Shown here in pieces: positions 25,997 through 34,613 of a stretch of 64,000 nt of DNA. The translations under genes were made by a program, and so were the position numbers. Under the pieces are notes generated by a model. It saw only the letters and a program-made list of their open reading frames with translations. It was not told the origin of the DNA and searched no databases. Source of the DNA: Prevotella sp. (GTDB taxonomy: Bacteria > Bacteroidota > Bacteroidia > Bacteroidales > Bacteroidaceae); contig JALFSW010000066.1 of NCBI GenBank assembly GCA_022779305.1, positions 20,398 through 84,397 on the forward strand, written 5' to 3'. How positions within the stretch are numbered: the first letter of the stretch is position 1; every line of letters starts with the position of its first letter.

Positions 25997-26296
25997 TTAT
26001 TCTCCGCGTTGCACATAGCTACGATAAAGTTCCACGAGATTTTTCAATCCAAAGGCTTTCATGTTGCTGTGATAAACAACATCCAAGCAAAGATCTAAAA
26101 GAGCTCTGTCGCACCCTAACTCCGTTTCGAGCAAAGCACGAAGATTGAACTTTAATTTGTCAAGTGCTCCCTCATCTATGACACCATTCGAATCAATGAG
26201 ATAAGAAAGGAGTTGATAACGATGAATGGTTTCAAGATGTTTGTCTGAAACAACGAGCAATTTTGTCCCCGATGCGTTGGCAGGTATTTTATGCAT
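25997..26296 (-). CDS. conserved-looking small protein, unknown
   Basis: 99 aa, soluble, predicted largely helical (ETIHRYQLLSYLIDSNGVID; ALLDLCLDVVYHSNMKAFGL). No motif recognised. It begins 27 bp after the stop of the 862-aa golvesin-domain gene and is the last gene of the operon from 29768. Its 3' end abuts a MITE half copy. Confidence 0.7.
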   Translation of the reverse strand: MHKIPANASGTKLLVVSDKHLETIHRYQLLSYLIDSNGVIDEGALDKLKFNLRALLETELGCDRALLDLCLDVVYHSNMKAFGLKNLVELYRSYVQRGE

Positions 26297-26323
26297 AATA
26301 TTCTTCTATTTTTCTTTAATCTT

Positions 26324-28912
26324 TTATTCCATTAAAAATTGCAAGATACTCCGCATCAATGTATTGCGTTGTTCTTTTTCTTTGATACACTCAAAAGGAA
26401 ACGCCATCACAAAGGAACGATAATTGGCACTTTTATTAGCAACTGCAGCCAACCCGCCATCAGGATAACTCAATGCGCCAAACGCACCTGCATAAGCTCG
26501 TAAGACATCGGGAGAATAAGCTCCATAATGTTCCTCATTGATGCTTCTAAAAATATTGAAGTTCATTTTCATTCCATTGATAGTCGTATTCTGATTGTCT
26601 TCGTTGCTGCATTCGTAGCCCACTTTCAGGTAATTAGCAAGCCAATTACGGTCTGCCACAGTCTTCATATCGGACGCAAGATAAGCACCACTTACAAAGA
26701 TACGTCCTTGCCGATTGAGATATTTGGTGATTTCTTCTTGCAATTTGGGTTTCAAGGCTTTGTACCTGACGAGGCTGTAATCATCATCTTTTTCCAAACC
26801 AAGTATGAGATCGACCGCATCATAGTCTTTTAACTTCACATATCTGTTTTCAACCGCCTCACTTGCACAGCTCACAACATTGTATTTTCGTGTCGTGATG
26901 ATGGCTTCTGTATGCGTTTTGGTGTAGTCAAAGTCATTACCAGCAATGAATTTCCCCACAAGTTCGTTTCCTCCATAGCCCAACGCATTGTTACCTTCAC
27001 GACCAGCAAGTTGTCGGTCAAAGTTGCTTTGTCTTCCGCTCCATCCAGCCGTAGCTCCATAGCTTATTCCCGGGTCTGCCTCAAGATTAAAACCCTGTTG
27101 TGTTGGCGTATCAATCTGTGCTGGAGAAGCTAAGCGGTGGAAACCATTGATAACCAAAATGGTTTGTTTTGCACCTTCTTGATGATAGGCTGAAAGAATT
27201 TCCGTGGAAAAACTTTCTCCCCCCTTGTTGCAAGCTGTAACCTTGAAATTATAAATAATGTTGGGTTCTAACTTCAGTTCGAAATGCTTTTTCTTCGTGT
27301 TCACCCCATTGTCAAACCCTCCTGTACCGATGGCAGTATAAACATTGAACGATTTTGCATCGGCGGTTTCCTCCAAAGGATCTTCCACACTGTTCCAACT
27401 TAAACGCACTTTGTTTTTCGACACAAATTCAATTCTAAAATTATTGGGCGCAAGTGGTTGCACAACATAGCGAGTGTCATGAAGTTCGGATGAATATTTC
27501 AGAATGGTTTTGTAGATAGAACGTGCGAATGCAAACTTAAAATTTGGGTCGTGCCCCAATCTGATGTCTTGAAAGTTTTGATGCGAAAGTGTTTCAATAA
27601 TGGTTGAAGGAACGGCAGGAAGGCGTGTTTCGCTATAATTCTGATCGGTTATTGAACGTATGTTCCACGTTCGTTTGAAAGTGGCTTCAAGGTCTTTTTT
27701 GATATTGCCTACTAATTGTTCTGCCAAAATTCTTGAAGCATCGCGCGACATCCCCGTAGCCAAGGTTGGTTCACCATTTTTTGTGGTATAAATACCTAAT
27801 GTTCCTACAATTCCCCCATCGGCTTTGTAGCCAGCATCACTGTGAATTGCCAGTGCCATTTCGAGCGGCACACGTTTGCCGGCTTTGTTGGGAACGTAAG
27901 ATGACCCACCTGCCAACCAGTTTGTGAAGAGCGATCGTGCATTAATATCGTCATTATAGTCATTTGTTCCATCGCTCTTGCTATAAACATCAATAGGTGC
28001 TCCTGCCCATTGAGTATAATAACGTGCACCTTCTAATGCACGTGGTAATTGACTGGTGCTCCCCTCTCGTTCGATGTTGCCCATACCACCACCGAATCGC
28101 ACTGCATCGGTAGTAACAACGCCTTTCGTCTTGCTATAATTCGTGATGACAACCCGATTATAAATGTTACACCCTTTGTCAAACTCAAAAGTACCAAGAT
28201 AAACCCAGGTGCCTCCACCCATTTGTTGGTTCACACGAAAGACGGTTTCTTGTCCTTTGTGATTCACAATGTATTCCACCTCGTCTGTACTGTTGGGTAA
28301 AGTCTTGTAGCTCACATAGACTGCATACTTTCCTGCTGCTTTCAGATTAGGCTGATAAACGGCAAAACTAGCTGCGCCTTCATTATTTGTAGTTTCTATT
28401 TCACGGACAGTACCTGTTTGAAATGGATTTTCGCCTTGCTTATAGGTAACAGAACGAAAAGCAAAACCATTGCCCGCAGACATACGCCAGTGCATTTTTC
28501 CGTTGTTGGTTTCGGTGTAATAACGTCCTGCATCATCGTTATCAACAATGATTTCTTGTTTTTGCCAATCTCTTTCACGTGGAGAAACAACCACAGCACC
28601 AGCGTTTTCGAGCATCGGGAAGAGATAAGGTACAACGAATGTTTGGGTGAAAAGGTCTTCTGTTGTTCCGAAAAGATTAGGGCGTTGCCACTTCCATTGT
28701 CTCGTTTTTTGGTCATAATAGCGACCATGTGAAGCCCATATGGAAAAGTGTCTACCTTCTAATCCTCGTTTTATGCGGTTGGGGCGTGAAATATTTTTCA
28801 CCCATTGTTTTTCTTTCGAGACGTGCTTTCCCCATGCGGGAAGTTTGTCTTTGGCTTGAAGAGAAGCACAAAGAAACATTGAAAGCATAAGGAGAAAGAG
28901 ATTTTTTTTCAT
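26324..28912 (-). CDS. secreted golvesin-C-terminal-like/amidase-like cell-surface protein
   Basis: 862 aa with a signal peptide (LLMLSMFLCASLQA). Near the N-terminus is an SIWASHGRYYD block, then a golvesin C-terminal-like carbohydrate-binding beta domain (AGKYAVYVSYKTLPNSTDEV ... VNQQMGGGTWVYLG), an amidase_3-like region (MALAIHSDAGY with His; PSTIIETLSHQNFQD with Glu) and an FN3 domain (APNNFRIEFVSKNKVRLSWN). Homologues are often labelled xanthan lyase or N-acetylmuramoyl-L-alanine amidase; the HSDAG and IETLSHQN motifs favour a Zn amidase on peptidoglycan. Gene order with an acyltransferase is conserved here at 24 bp spacing. Confidence 0.8.
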   Translation of the reverse strand: MKKNLFLLMLSMFLCASLQAKDKLPAWGKHVSKEKQWVKNISRPNRIKRGLEGRHFSIWASHGRYYDQKTRQWKWQRPNLFGTTEDLFTQTFVVPYLFPMLENAGAVVVSPRERDWQKQEIIVDNDDAGRYYTETNNGKMHWRMSAGNGFAFRSVTYKQGENPFQTGTVREIETTNNEGAASFAVYQPNLKAAGKYAVYVSYKTLPNSTDEVEYIVNHKGQETVFRVNQQMGGGTWVYLGTFEFDKGCNIYNRVVITNYSKTKGVVTTDAVRFGGGMGNIEREGSTSQLPRALEGARYYTQWAGAPIDVYSKSDGTNDYNDDINARSLFTNWLAGGSSYVPNKAGKRVPLEMALAIHSDAGYKADGGIVGTLGIYTTKNGEPTLATGMSRDASRILAEQLVGNIKKDLEATFKRTWNIRSITDQNYSETRLPAVPSTIIETLSHQNFQDIRLGHDPNFKFAFARSIYKTILKYSSELHDTRYVVQPLAPNNFRIEFVSKNKVRLSWNSVEDPLEETADAKSFNVYTAIGTGGFDNGVNTKKKHFELKLEPNIIYNFKVTACNKGGESFSTEILSAYHQEGAKQTILVINGFHRLASPAQIDTPTQQGFNLEADPGISYGATAGWSGRQSNFDRQLAGREGNNALGYGGNELVGKFIAGNDFDYTKTHTEAIITTRKYNVVSCASEAVENRYVKLKDYDAVDLILGLEKDDDYSLVRYKALKPKLQEEITKYLNRQGRIFVSGAYLASDMKTVADRNWLANYLKVGYECSNEDNQNTTINGMKMNFNIFRSINEEHYGAYSPDVLRAYAGAFGALSYPDGGLAAVANKSANYRSFVMAFPFECIKEKEQRNTLMRSILQFLME

Positions 28913-28936
28913 TGCTACAATCTTTTTCTTGTTTTA

Positions 28937-29491
28937 TTAGATTTCTCCTATAGAAAATAAATGCGGATGTTTGCCCTTGAAGTCCTTATAATAGCATTTG
29001 ATTTCTGTCATATCTTTGTCTAAATCTCCACTTGGAAGGATTATTTTTGTGCAAACGATGCGCTTCGTTGGATAATCAATCGCACACAAGAGAATAGGTA
29101 TTTGCGCCTTGAGTGCAATAAAATAGAAGCCTTTTTTCCAATCAGGATTGAGTGAGCGTGTGCCTTCTGGTGTAATGGCAAGTTTGAAACTATCTGACTG
29201 AATGGCATATTGGGCAAGTTGGTCGGTCATACTTGTTTTCTTGCTGCGATTTACGGGTATTCCACCCAATCGTCTGAAACACCAACCCAAAGGTCCCACG
29301 AACCATTCTTTCTTCATCAAAAAGTTACTGCCCAAACCTGTTGCTTGGTTGTAAAGCTGCCCGATGATGAAATCCCAATTGCTTGTGTGTGGTGCAATAC
29401 AAATAATATATTTCTGTGGAAATTCTACGCTGACCTCCACAGACCATCCCATGACTTTATATAAAAGCCATGAGGAAATGTTTTTAAGCAT
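28937..29491 (-). CDS. 1-acyl-sn-glycerol-3-phosphate acyltransferase-like (PlsC family)
   Basis: 184-aa membrane-associated acyltransferase. The catalytic HX4D motif is HTSNWD at residues 35-40, and the substrate-binding motif is PEGTRS at 108-113; GGIPVNRS is motif III-like. It is shorter than typical PlsC (about 240 aa). The substrate may be lysophosphatidate or another lipid. It starts 4 bp after the preceding 90-aa gene, so they are surely co-transcribed. Confidence 0.9.
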   Translation of the reverse strand: MLKNISSWLLYKVMGWSVEVSVEFPQKYIICIAPHTSNWDFIIGQLYNQATGLGSNFLMKKEWFVGPLGWCFRRLGGIPVNRSKKTSMTDQLAQYAIQSDSFKLAITPEGTRSLNPDWKKGFYFIALKAQIPILLCAIDYPTKRIVCTKIILPSGDLDKDMTEIKCYYKDFKGKHPHLFSIGEI

Positions 29492-29495
29492 AAAC

Positions 29496-29768
29496 TTATC
29501 CTAAATTACAGATTTGATCAACAATCTCGTTGGCTTCTTTTGAAAAGCTATTTTTTAATTCTTGAAAGTAAAGACGAGGTTTCATGCCTGGTTGAACGTG
29601 TGAAATGCGATTGATATAATTGCTATTCAGACGGACGATAGAAGTCAAAAGTGCTTCTACGTTTTCTGGATTTACCTCATTATTATATAAAGAAACGGCG
29701 ATGGTTTCAGCAAAAAGATCACCACAAATGCAGTGTATTGTACGCTTTAAATCTCTTTTATTACTCAT
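29496..29768 (-). CDS. small conserved-looking protein, unknown
   Basis: 90 aa, soluble, helical, no known motif recognised (CICGDLFAETIAVSLYNNEV; YINRISHVQPGMKPRLYF). It is the first gene of the operon that continues with the acyltransferase (4-bp gap), the golvesin-domain protein and the 99-aa protein. The promoter -7 box lies at 29812-29819. Confidence 0.8.
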   Translation of the reverse strand: MSNKRDLKRTIHCICGDLFAETIAVSLYNNEVNPENVEALLTSIVRLNSNYINRISHVQPGMKPRLYFQELKNSFSKEANEIVDQICNLG

Positions 29769-29797
29769 TGTTTTATGTCGTTTAAATGATGGATAAA

Positions 29798-29820
29798 ATA
29801 TCTTTAGAGGTCAAAGATAT
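29798..29820 (-). promoter_or_regulatory. promoter with overlapping inverted repeat
   Basis: The -7 box TATCTTTG (minus strand, 29812-29819) lies within an 8-bp inverted repeat ATATCTTT/AAAGATAT with a 7-nt spacer. The repeat covers -7 to about +8 of the operon transcript, a position where a repressor would act; it may also be chance. Confidence 0.45.
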
Positions 29821-29912
29821 ATAAAAAAAGATGATTGTGCAATTAAAACAATGAAAATTAGAGATAAAATCTTAAATTAGTTTTTTTATTCTGAAATGTC
29901 GGAGAAAAAATG

Positions 29913-29920
29913 TAATTTTG
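29913..29920 (+). promoter_or_regulatory. -7 box deciding the pfp start
   Basis: TAATTTTG overlaps the first in-frame ATG (29918), so translation must begin at the next ATG, 29969. Confidence 0.7.
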
Positions 29921-29968
29921 CAGTATCATAATAGATTGTTTAAATTAGTAGAAAGATTAATTGAAAGT

Positions 29969-31612
29969 ATGAACACTAGCGCATTACAAAAGGAAAGGGC
30001 AAATTATCGGCCCAAATTGCCAAAAGGACTTCAGGGTGCAGTAAAAATCAAAGAAGGAGAACCAACACAAAGCGTTGATAACCACGAAGAAATCAAAAAC
30101 TTATTTCCCCATACATACGGAATGCCTCTCGTTGAGTTTATTCCTGCAGAAGAAGCGATCACGCTCAAGATGAACGTGGGTGTTATTCTGTCGGGTGGTC
30201 AGGCTCCTGGAGGACACAATGTAATTTCTGGTTTGTTTGACGAATTGAAGAAACTCAACCCAGAAAACCGCCTTTATGGGTTCTTGATGGGTCCTGGCGG
30301 ATTAGTAGATCATAAATACAAAGAAATAACCGCAGAGTTGATAAATGAATATCGCAACACTGGCGGATTTGATTTGATTGGTTCTGGTAGAACGAAATTA
30401 GAAGAAGTTGAGCAATTTGAAAAAGGTTTAGAAATCATTCGCGAACTTGACATCAAAGCATTGGTAATCATTGGGGGCGACGATTCAAACACAAATGCTT
30501 GTGTGCTTGCCGAATACTATGCAGCAAAGAACTATGGTGTGCAGGTTATCGGCTGTCCAAAAACCATTGATGGCGACCTCAAAAACGACCAAATTGAAAC
30601 CTCTTTCGGTTTTGATACCGCTACCAAAACCTATTCTGAAATCATTGGTAACATTGAGCGAGATTGTAATTCAGCACGCAAATATTGGCATTTTATTAAG
30701 TTGATGGGGCGCTCTGCCTCTCATATTGCGCTTGAATGTGCTTTGCAGACACAGCCCAACATCTGTCTTATCTCGGAAGAAATCGAAGCAAAGGATTTAA
30801 GTCTGAATGATATTGTTGAAGACATTGCCAAAGTAGTGGCTTGCCGAGCTGAAGACAACCGCAATTATGGCGTTGTTCTTATTCCTGAAGGATTGATTGA
30901 GTTTGTTCCTGCAATTGGACGTTTGATTCAAGAATTGAACGATTTGCTTGCAACAAAGGGCAACGAGTACAAAGATCTTGATGCAAAGGCACAGCGTGCA
31001 TACATTTTAGAGCATCTTTCTCCAGCGAATAAGGCTACATTTGAGACTCTTCCAAAGGACGTTGCACGCCAATTGTCGCTCGAGCGTGACCCACACGGAA
31101 ACGTACAAGTTTCACTCATTGAAACAGAAAAGCTCATTTCGGATATGGTCGCAATGAAGCTGGAACAATGGGCAGAAGAAGGAAAGTATAATGGTAGTTT
31201 TGCTGCATTGCATCATTTCCTTGGTTACGAAGGTCGTTGTGCTGCACCATCTAATTTCGATGCTGACTATTGCTATGCTTTGGGAACATCGGCAGTGCAA
31301 CTGATTGCCAATGGCAAAACAGGTTATATGGCAATTGTAAAAAACACAACTGCAAAATCAGATGAATGGATTGCTGGTGGTGTTCCAATTACAATGATGA
31401 TGAACATGGAGCGTCGCAATGGTGAGATGAAACCAGTTATTCGTAAGGCGTTGGTTGAGCTTGAAGGTGCGCCTTTCAAAGCCTTTGCTGCAAAACGCGA
31501 CTTGTGGGCTAAACAAACAAGTTATATTTATCCAGGTCCTGTTCAATATTGGGGACCATCTGAAGTTTGCGACCAAACAACAAAAACTTTAGCATTGGAA
31601 CAAGGAAAATAA
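29969..31612 (+). CDS. pfp: diphosphate--fructose-6-phosphate 1-phosphotransferase
   Basis: PPi-dependent phosphofructokinase of the long (about 550 aa) type, interconverting fructose 6-phosphate and fructose 1,6-bisphosphate in glycolysis/gluconeogenesis. GGDDS at residues 169-173 carries the second Asp that marks PPi use (ATP enzymes have GGDGS). PKTIDGDL holds the catalytic Asp, and MGRSASHIALECAL is the substrate-binding block. The start MNTSALQKERANYRPKLPKG is the family-typical N-terminus and is confirmed by the promoter position. Confidence 0.96.
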   Translation: MNTSALQKERANYRPKLPKGLQGAVKIKEGEPTQSVDNHEEIKNLFPHTYGMPLVEFIPAEEAITLKMNVGVILSGGQAPGGHNVISGLFDELKKLNPENRLYGFLMGPGGLVDHKYKEITAELINEYRNTGGFDLIGSGRTKLEEVEQFEKGLEIIRELDIKALVIIGGDDSNTNACVLAEYYAAKNYGVQVIGCPKTIDGDLKNDQIETSFGFDTATKTYSEIIGNIERDCNSARKYWHFIKLMGRSASHIALECALQTQPNICLISEEIEAKDLSLNDIVEDIAKVVACRAEDNRNYGVVLIPEGLIEFVPAIGRLIQELNDLLATKGNEYKDLDAKAQRAYILEHLSPANKATFETLPKDVARQLSLERDPHGNVQVSLIETEKLISDMVAMKLEQWAEEGKYNGSFAALHHFLGYEGRCAAPSNFDADYCYALGTSAVQLIANGKTGYMAIVKNTTAKSDEWIAGGVPITMMMNMERRNGEMKPVIRKALVELEGAPFKAFAAKRDLWAKQTSYIYPGPVQYWGPSEVCDQTTKTLALEQGK

Positions 31613-31670
31613 ACTTCCAAGTGCTTATAAATAAGGTTTATAAGTAAAGCAAAAAAGAAATATTAAAGCA

Positions 31671-32543
31671 ATGGATGTTCCTAAAAAACACACAAAATCT
31701 TGCTCTTTTGCTCGGCAATTGAGAAAGAATAAATGGTGGATTATAGGAACATCTCTTGCTTTTTTTTATTGTTTTTTCTACTACCTATTTTTGGTTTCAC
31801 CCTCTGGTTTTCGATGGAGAGCCATTTATGGCGACCCTGATTATCCTAAAGGCTATGAAATTCATGGCATAGATATTAGTCATCACCAAGGCGAAATTAA
31901 TTGGAACAGACTCAAGAATGCAATGGTTGAACAGTCGCCCATTCGTTTTGTCTTCATGAAAGCAACCGAAGGCGACGGACATGTAGATAAAAAGTTTAAA
32001 GAAAATTTTGAGAATGTAAAAGAGGCTGGGCTTATCCGTGGTGTGTATCACTTTTGGAGCAACCAATCTTCACCACGCCGACAAGCCTATTTTTTCTTAG
32101 CCATGAGTCCATTGAGCCCTGGCGACCTTCCACCTGTGTTAGATGTGGAAATCAAACCAACGGATATAAGCATTGAAGAATTTCAACAAAATCTTCTCAC
32201 GTGGCTTCATATCGTGGAAGATCGATACCACGTAAAACCCATTATTTACACCTACTATAAGTTCAAAGATGAATATCTTTCAGATGCACGGTTTGATGAT
32301 TATCCATATTGGATAGCACATTATTATGTTAAAAACATGGAATATAAAGGCTATTGGAGCTTTTGGCAGCACACAGATGCAGGAAAACTGCCAGGCATTG
32401 CGGGTTATGTGGATCTTAACATCTTCAACGGAAGTCTATATGATCTGCGCCAAATGCTCATTCCCGAACCTACACCCGTTGCAGAACAAGACAGCACCAG
32501 TCTGAAAGTGTTTGCTGATGACACAATTGCAATCCAAGACTAA
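31671..32543 (+). CDS. GH25 family lysozyme, membrane anchored
   Basis: 290 aa. A basic N-terminus and one membrane helix (about residues 23-43) anchor a periplasmic/exposed GH25 muramidase domain that cuts the MurNAc-GlcNAc bond. Active-site residues are seen: Asp68 in GIDISHHQG, Glu100 in FMKATEG, Asp158 and Glu160 in VLDVE, with SFWQHTDAG near the end. The last 25 residues overlap, on the opposite strand, the 3' end of prmA by 74 bp. It follows pfp by 58 bp; a weak hairpin (31624-31644) lies between. Confidence 0.93.
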   Translation: MDVPKKHTKSCSFARQLRKNKWWIIGTSLAFFYCFFYYLFLVSPSGFRWRAIYGDPDYPKGYEIHGIDISHHQGEINWNRLKNAMVEQSPIRFVFMKATEGDGHVDKKFKENFENVKEAGLIRGVYHFWSNQSSPRRQAYFFLAMSPLSPGDLPPVLDVEIKPTDISIEEFQQNLLTWLHIVEDRYHVKPIIYTYYKFKDEYLSDARFDDYPYWIAHYYVKNMEYKGYWSFWQHTDAGKLPGIAGYVDLNIFNGSLYDLRQMLIPEPTPVAEQDSTSLKVFADDTIAIQD

Positions 32544-33336
32544 GCGCTTTTTCTTCTAATATTTGGGCATCTTCTGCATAAAAACCACTCAAAAACAATT
32601 TTCCTTGAGGATTTAAGTTGGCTACAAATGTATCCATATCCTCCAACAGAATGTTGCGATTGATGTTTGCTAAAATCACATCAAATGTTTGTTTAAAATC
32701 CTTGATTACGTTTCTGTTGCCTTCTTTGATGTCAATTGTTGTATCGTTCAGCGTAGCATTGCTTTGTGCATTTCTCACACTCCAATCGTCAATATCATAC
32801 GCACAAACCTTTTCTGCACCCAATTGCTTTGCCACAATACCTAAAATTCCAGTTCCACAACCGCAATCCAACAAACTTTTTCCAACAAGTTTTTCATTGA
32901 GCAACTGTTCCACCATCATTTGTGTAGTTTCGTGTTGTCCTGTTCCGAAGGCTTGCTGTGGGACTATCTGAACAATGAGGGGTTGCAAATCTGCTGTGAT
33001 TTTTTCAGCAACAGACTGCACATCTGCTGCACTACAAATCACACAACGATCCTTTATAATAATAGGTGAAAAACCATTCTTTTCCCATTCTTCGTTCCAG
33101 TTTTTATCTTCCACATCATTTACAACATAGCTGATGCTCGTTTCAGACATAGGAAAGTTGGCACATTGTTCTTTTAAGCAATTTTCATCGAACAAATCCT
33201 TTTGGCAGTAGCCTACCCATTTTCCGTTTTCTTCTATGAAAGAATTGCAGCCAGCGTCAGCAGCCAATTCAGAAACGATTTCTCTTGCCGTTTCTGTGTC
33301 GGGTGTGATGGTGAAAATGATTTCTATGTATTTCAT
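32470..33336 (-). CDS. prmA: ribosomal protein L11 methyltransferase
   Basis: 288-aa SAM-dependent methyltransferase that modifies ribosomal protein L11. SAM motif I is LLDCGCGTGILGIVAKQLGA, preceded by AFGTGQHETTQMM, and post-motif DVILANINRNILL is typical. The N-terminal substrate domain holds FIEENGKWVGY. The C-terminus (LSDWCCLVLQRV) is family-like, so the 74-bp convergent overlap with the lysozyme gene is real and not a readthrough. Promoter -7 box at 33359-33366. Confidence 0.95.
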   Translation of the reverse strand: MKYIEIIFTITPDTETAREIVSELAADAGCNSFIEENGKWVGYCQKDLFDENCLKEQCANFPMSETSISYVVNDVEDKNWNEEWEKNGFSPIIIKDRCVICSAADVQSVAEKITADLQPLIVQIVPQQAFGTGQHETTQMMVEQLLNEKLVGKSLLDCGCGTGILGIVAKQLGAEKVCAYDIDDWSVRNAQSNATLNDTTIDIKEGNRNVIKDFKQTFDVILANINRNILLEDMDTFVANLNPQGKLFLSGFYAEDAQILEEKALSLGLQLCHQQTLSDWCCLVLQRV

Positions 33337-33358
33337 CTTTAATCTTTTTTATAGACTA

Positions 33359-33366
33359 CAAAATTA
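33359..33366 (-). promoter_or_regulatory. -7 box of prmA
   Basis: TAATTTTG on the minus strand, 22 nt before the prmA ATG. Confidence 0.6.
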
Positions 33367-33408
33367 CAAAAAATAGGGAAAAACCTATATGGAGTTAGGG
33401 AAAATCCG

Positions 33409-33416
33409 TATATTTG
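33409..33416 (+). promoter_or_regulatory. -7 box of the Gly/Tyr-rich protein gene
   Basis: TATATTTG followed by a leader of about 155 nt before ATG 33580. The upstream in-frame ATG-like start at 33478 would add 34 residues before a perfect signal peptide and is not chosen. Confidence 0.55.
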
Positions 33417-33579
33417 CAGCTAAAGTATTTCTATTTTTGCATGTGATAAGTAGAATCCATACGCCAAAGGTTATTTCTTGGTAATACAGACAAGCTACTT
33501 TTCTGTGCAGAAAACAGACAACAAGACAATAAAAACAAAACAAAGTATATCAACCCAAATCACAAAGGAGACACAGAAT

Positions 33580-34539
33580 ATGAAAAAGTTTTTCTTATTT
33601 TCAATGCTCTTAGGTGCGTTGCCAATGGCATTGCTGGCACAAGACGACCTGTATTTCAACCCCACGAAGGATAAAGAGCATTTTGAACGCCCTAAAAGAG
33701 AAATACACGAACGCCCTACTTATTATGGTGGCATAAACAAAACCGATGATGAATATAACCGTCGTAGAGGTTTACATAGTAGGTATGAAAAAATTGGTAA
33801 AGATTCTTTGGGCAATGACATCATCATGTTTGATTCTTTCGACCCATCATTCAACGAAACTTTCGACACACTCTACATTTCCGACTATCGTGATGGCGAC
33901 TTCTATGACGACTTCGCTTTCGCTCGCCGCAGACATCACCTGCGTGGCTATTGGGGGTATTATGGCGGATGGGGAAGTTGGGATCCATGGTATGATGGAT
34001 TCTATTCACCTTATTATTATGGTTATGCGGGCTATTATTATCCTTACAGTAGATGGTATGGCTATTGGAACTATGGTTTCTATGGACGTTGGGGCTGGCC
34101 TTATTATTATGGTGGCTACGGCTATCCCTACTATGGCGGATGGGCTTATTGGCCTCGCACAGTCTACTACTCTGGTCATACGGGAACAGGCAATCATTGG
34201 GGAAGTGCACGCCAAGGCAGCGTTGGTTCTTTCTCGGGTAACAGAAATGGCTTCGCTCCATCGCGCAGCACTACCAATAGAGGAAGTTTTGGCAATATGC
34301 GCATGAGAGATAACGGACAATTTAGCGGTTCTCGTCAAAACACCACCACCCGCTCGGATGCTTTTCGTTACAACAACACAAACAATTCACGCTCCACAAC
34401 TCCACAACGCACATATAACCAAAATTCATTTGGCAACGGATCGCGTTCAATGAACAGCGGAAATTTTGGTGGATCAAGAGGTGGCGGAGGTAGCTTCGGT
34501 GGCTCTCGCAGCGGTGGCGGATTTGGTGGACGTCGATAA
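33580..34539 (+). CDS. secreted Gly/Tyr/Trp-rich low-complexity protein
   Basis: 319 aa, no family recognised. Signal peptide (LFSMLLGALPMALLAQ), a charged N-terminal third of about 120 residues, then an extreme Tyr/Gly/Trp-rich stretch (about residues 125-215, e.g. YYYGYAGYYYPYSRWYGYWN), then a Ser/Asn/Arg/Gly tail ending in GGGSFGGSRSGGGFGGRR. Such composition resembles adhesive or disordered surface proteins. It sits 74 bp upstream of a FadL-like porin on the same strand, so the two may be co-expressed. No T9SS C-terminal domain is visible. Confidence 0.85.
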   Translation: MKKFFLFSMLLGALPMALLAQDDLYFNPTKDKEHFERPKREIHERPTYYGGINKTDDEYNRRRGLHSRYEKIGKDSLGNDIIMFDSFDPSFNETFDTLYISDYRDGDFYDDFAFARRRHHLRGYWGYYGGWGSWDPWYDGFYSPYYYGYAGYYYPYSRWYGYWNYGFYGRWGWPYYYGGYGYPYYGGWAYWPRTVYYSGHTGTGNHWGSARQGSVGSFSGNRNGFAPSRSTTNRGSFGNMRMRDNGQFSGSRQNTTTRSDAFRYNNTNNSRSTTPQRTYNQNSFGNGSRSMNSGNFGGSRGGGGSFGGSRSGGGFGGRR

Positions 34540-34613
34540 TTGTTTATCACATGTTCCAGAACAGTCGACACTGAAATTTTAACAATTAAAATTTAACAAA
34601 ACGAAATAACAAT

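Noticed and set aside
29918..29968. Upstream start for PPi-PFK
   Set aside because: The ATG lies inside the -7 box, so it is not transcribed as a leader codon; the family N-terminus begins at 29969.
33746..34338. Long alternate frames on both strands across the Gly/Tyr-rich gene
   Set aside because: They arise from the biased repeats (His/Ile/Met-rich translations) and have no start context; shadows of the secreted protein.
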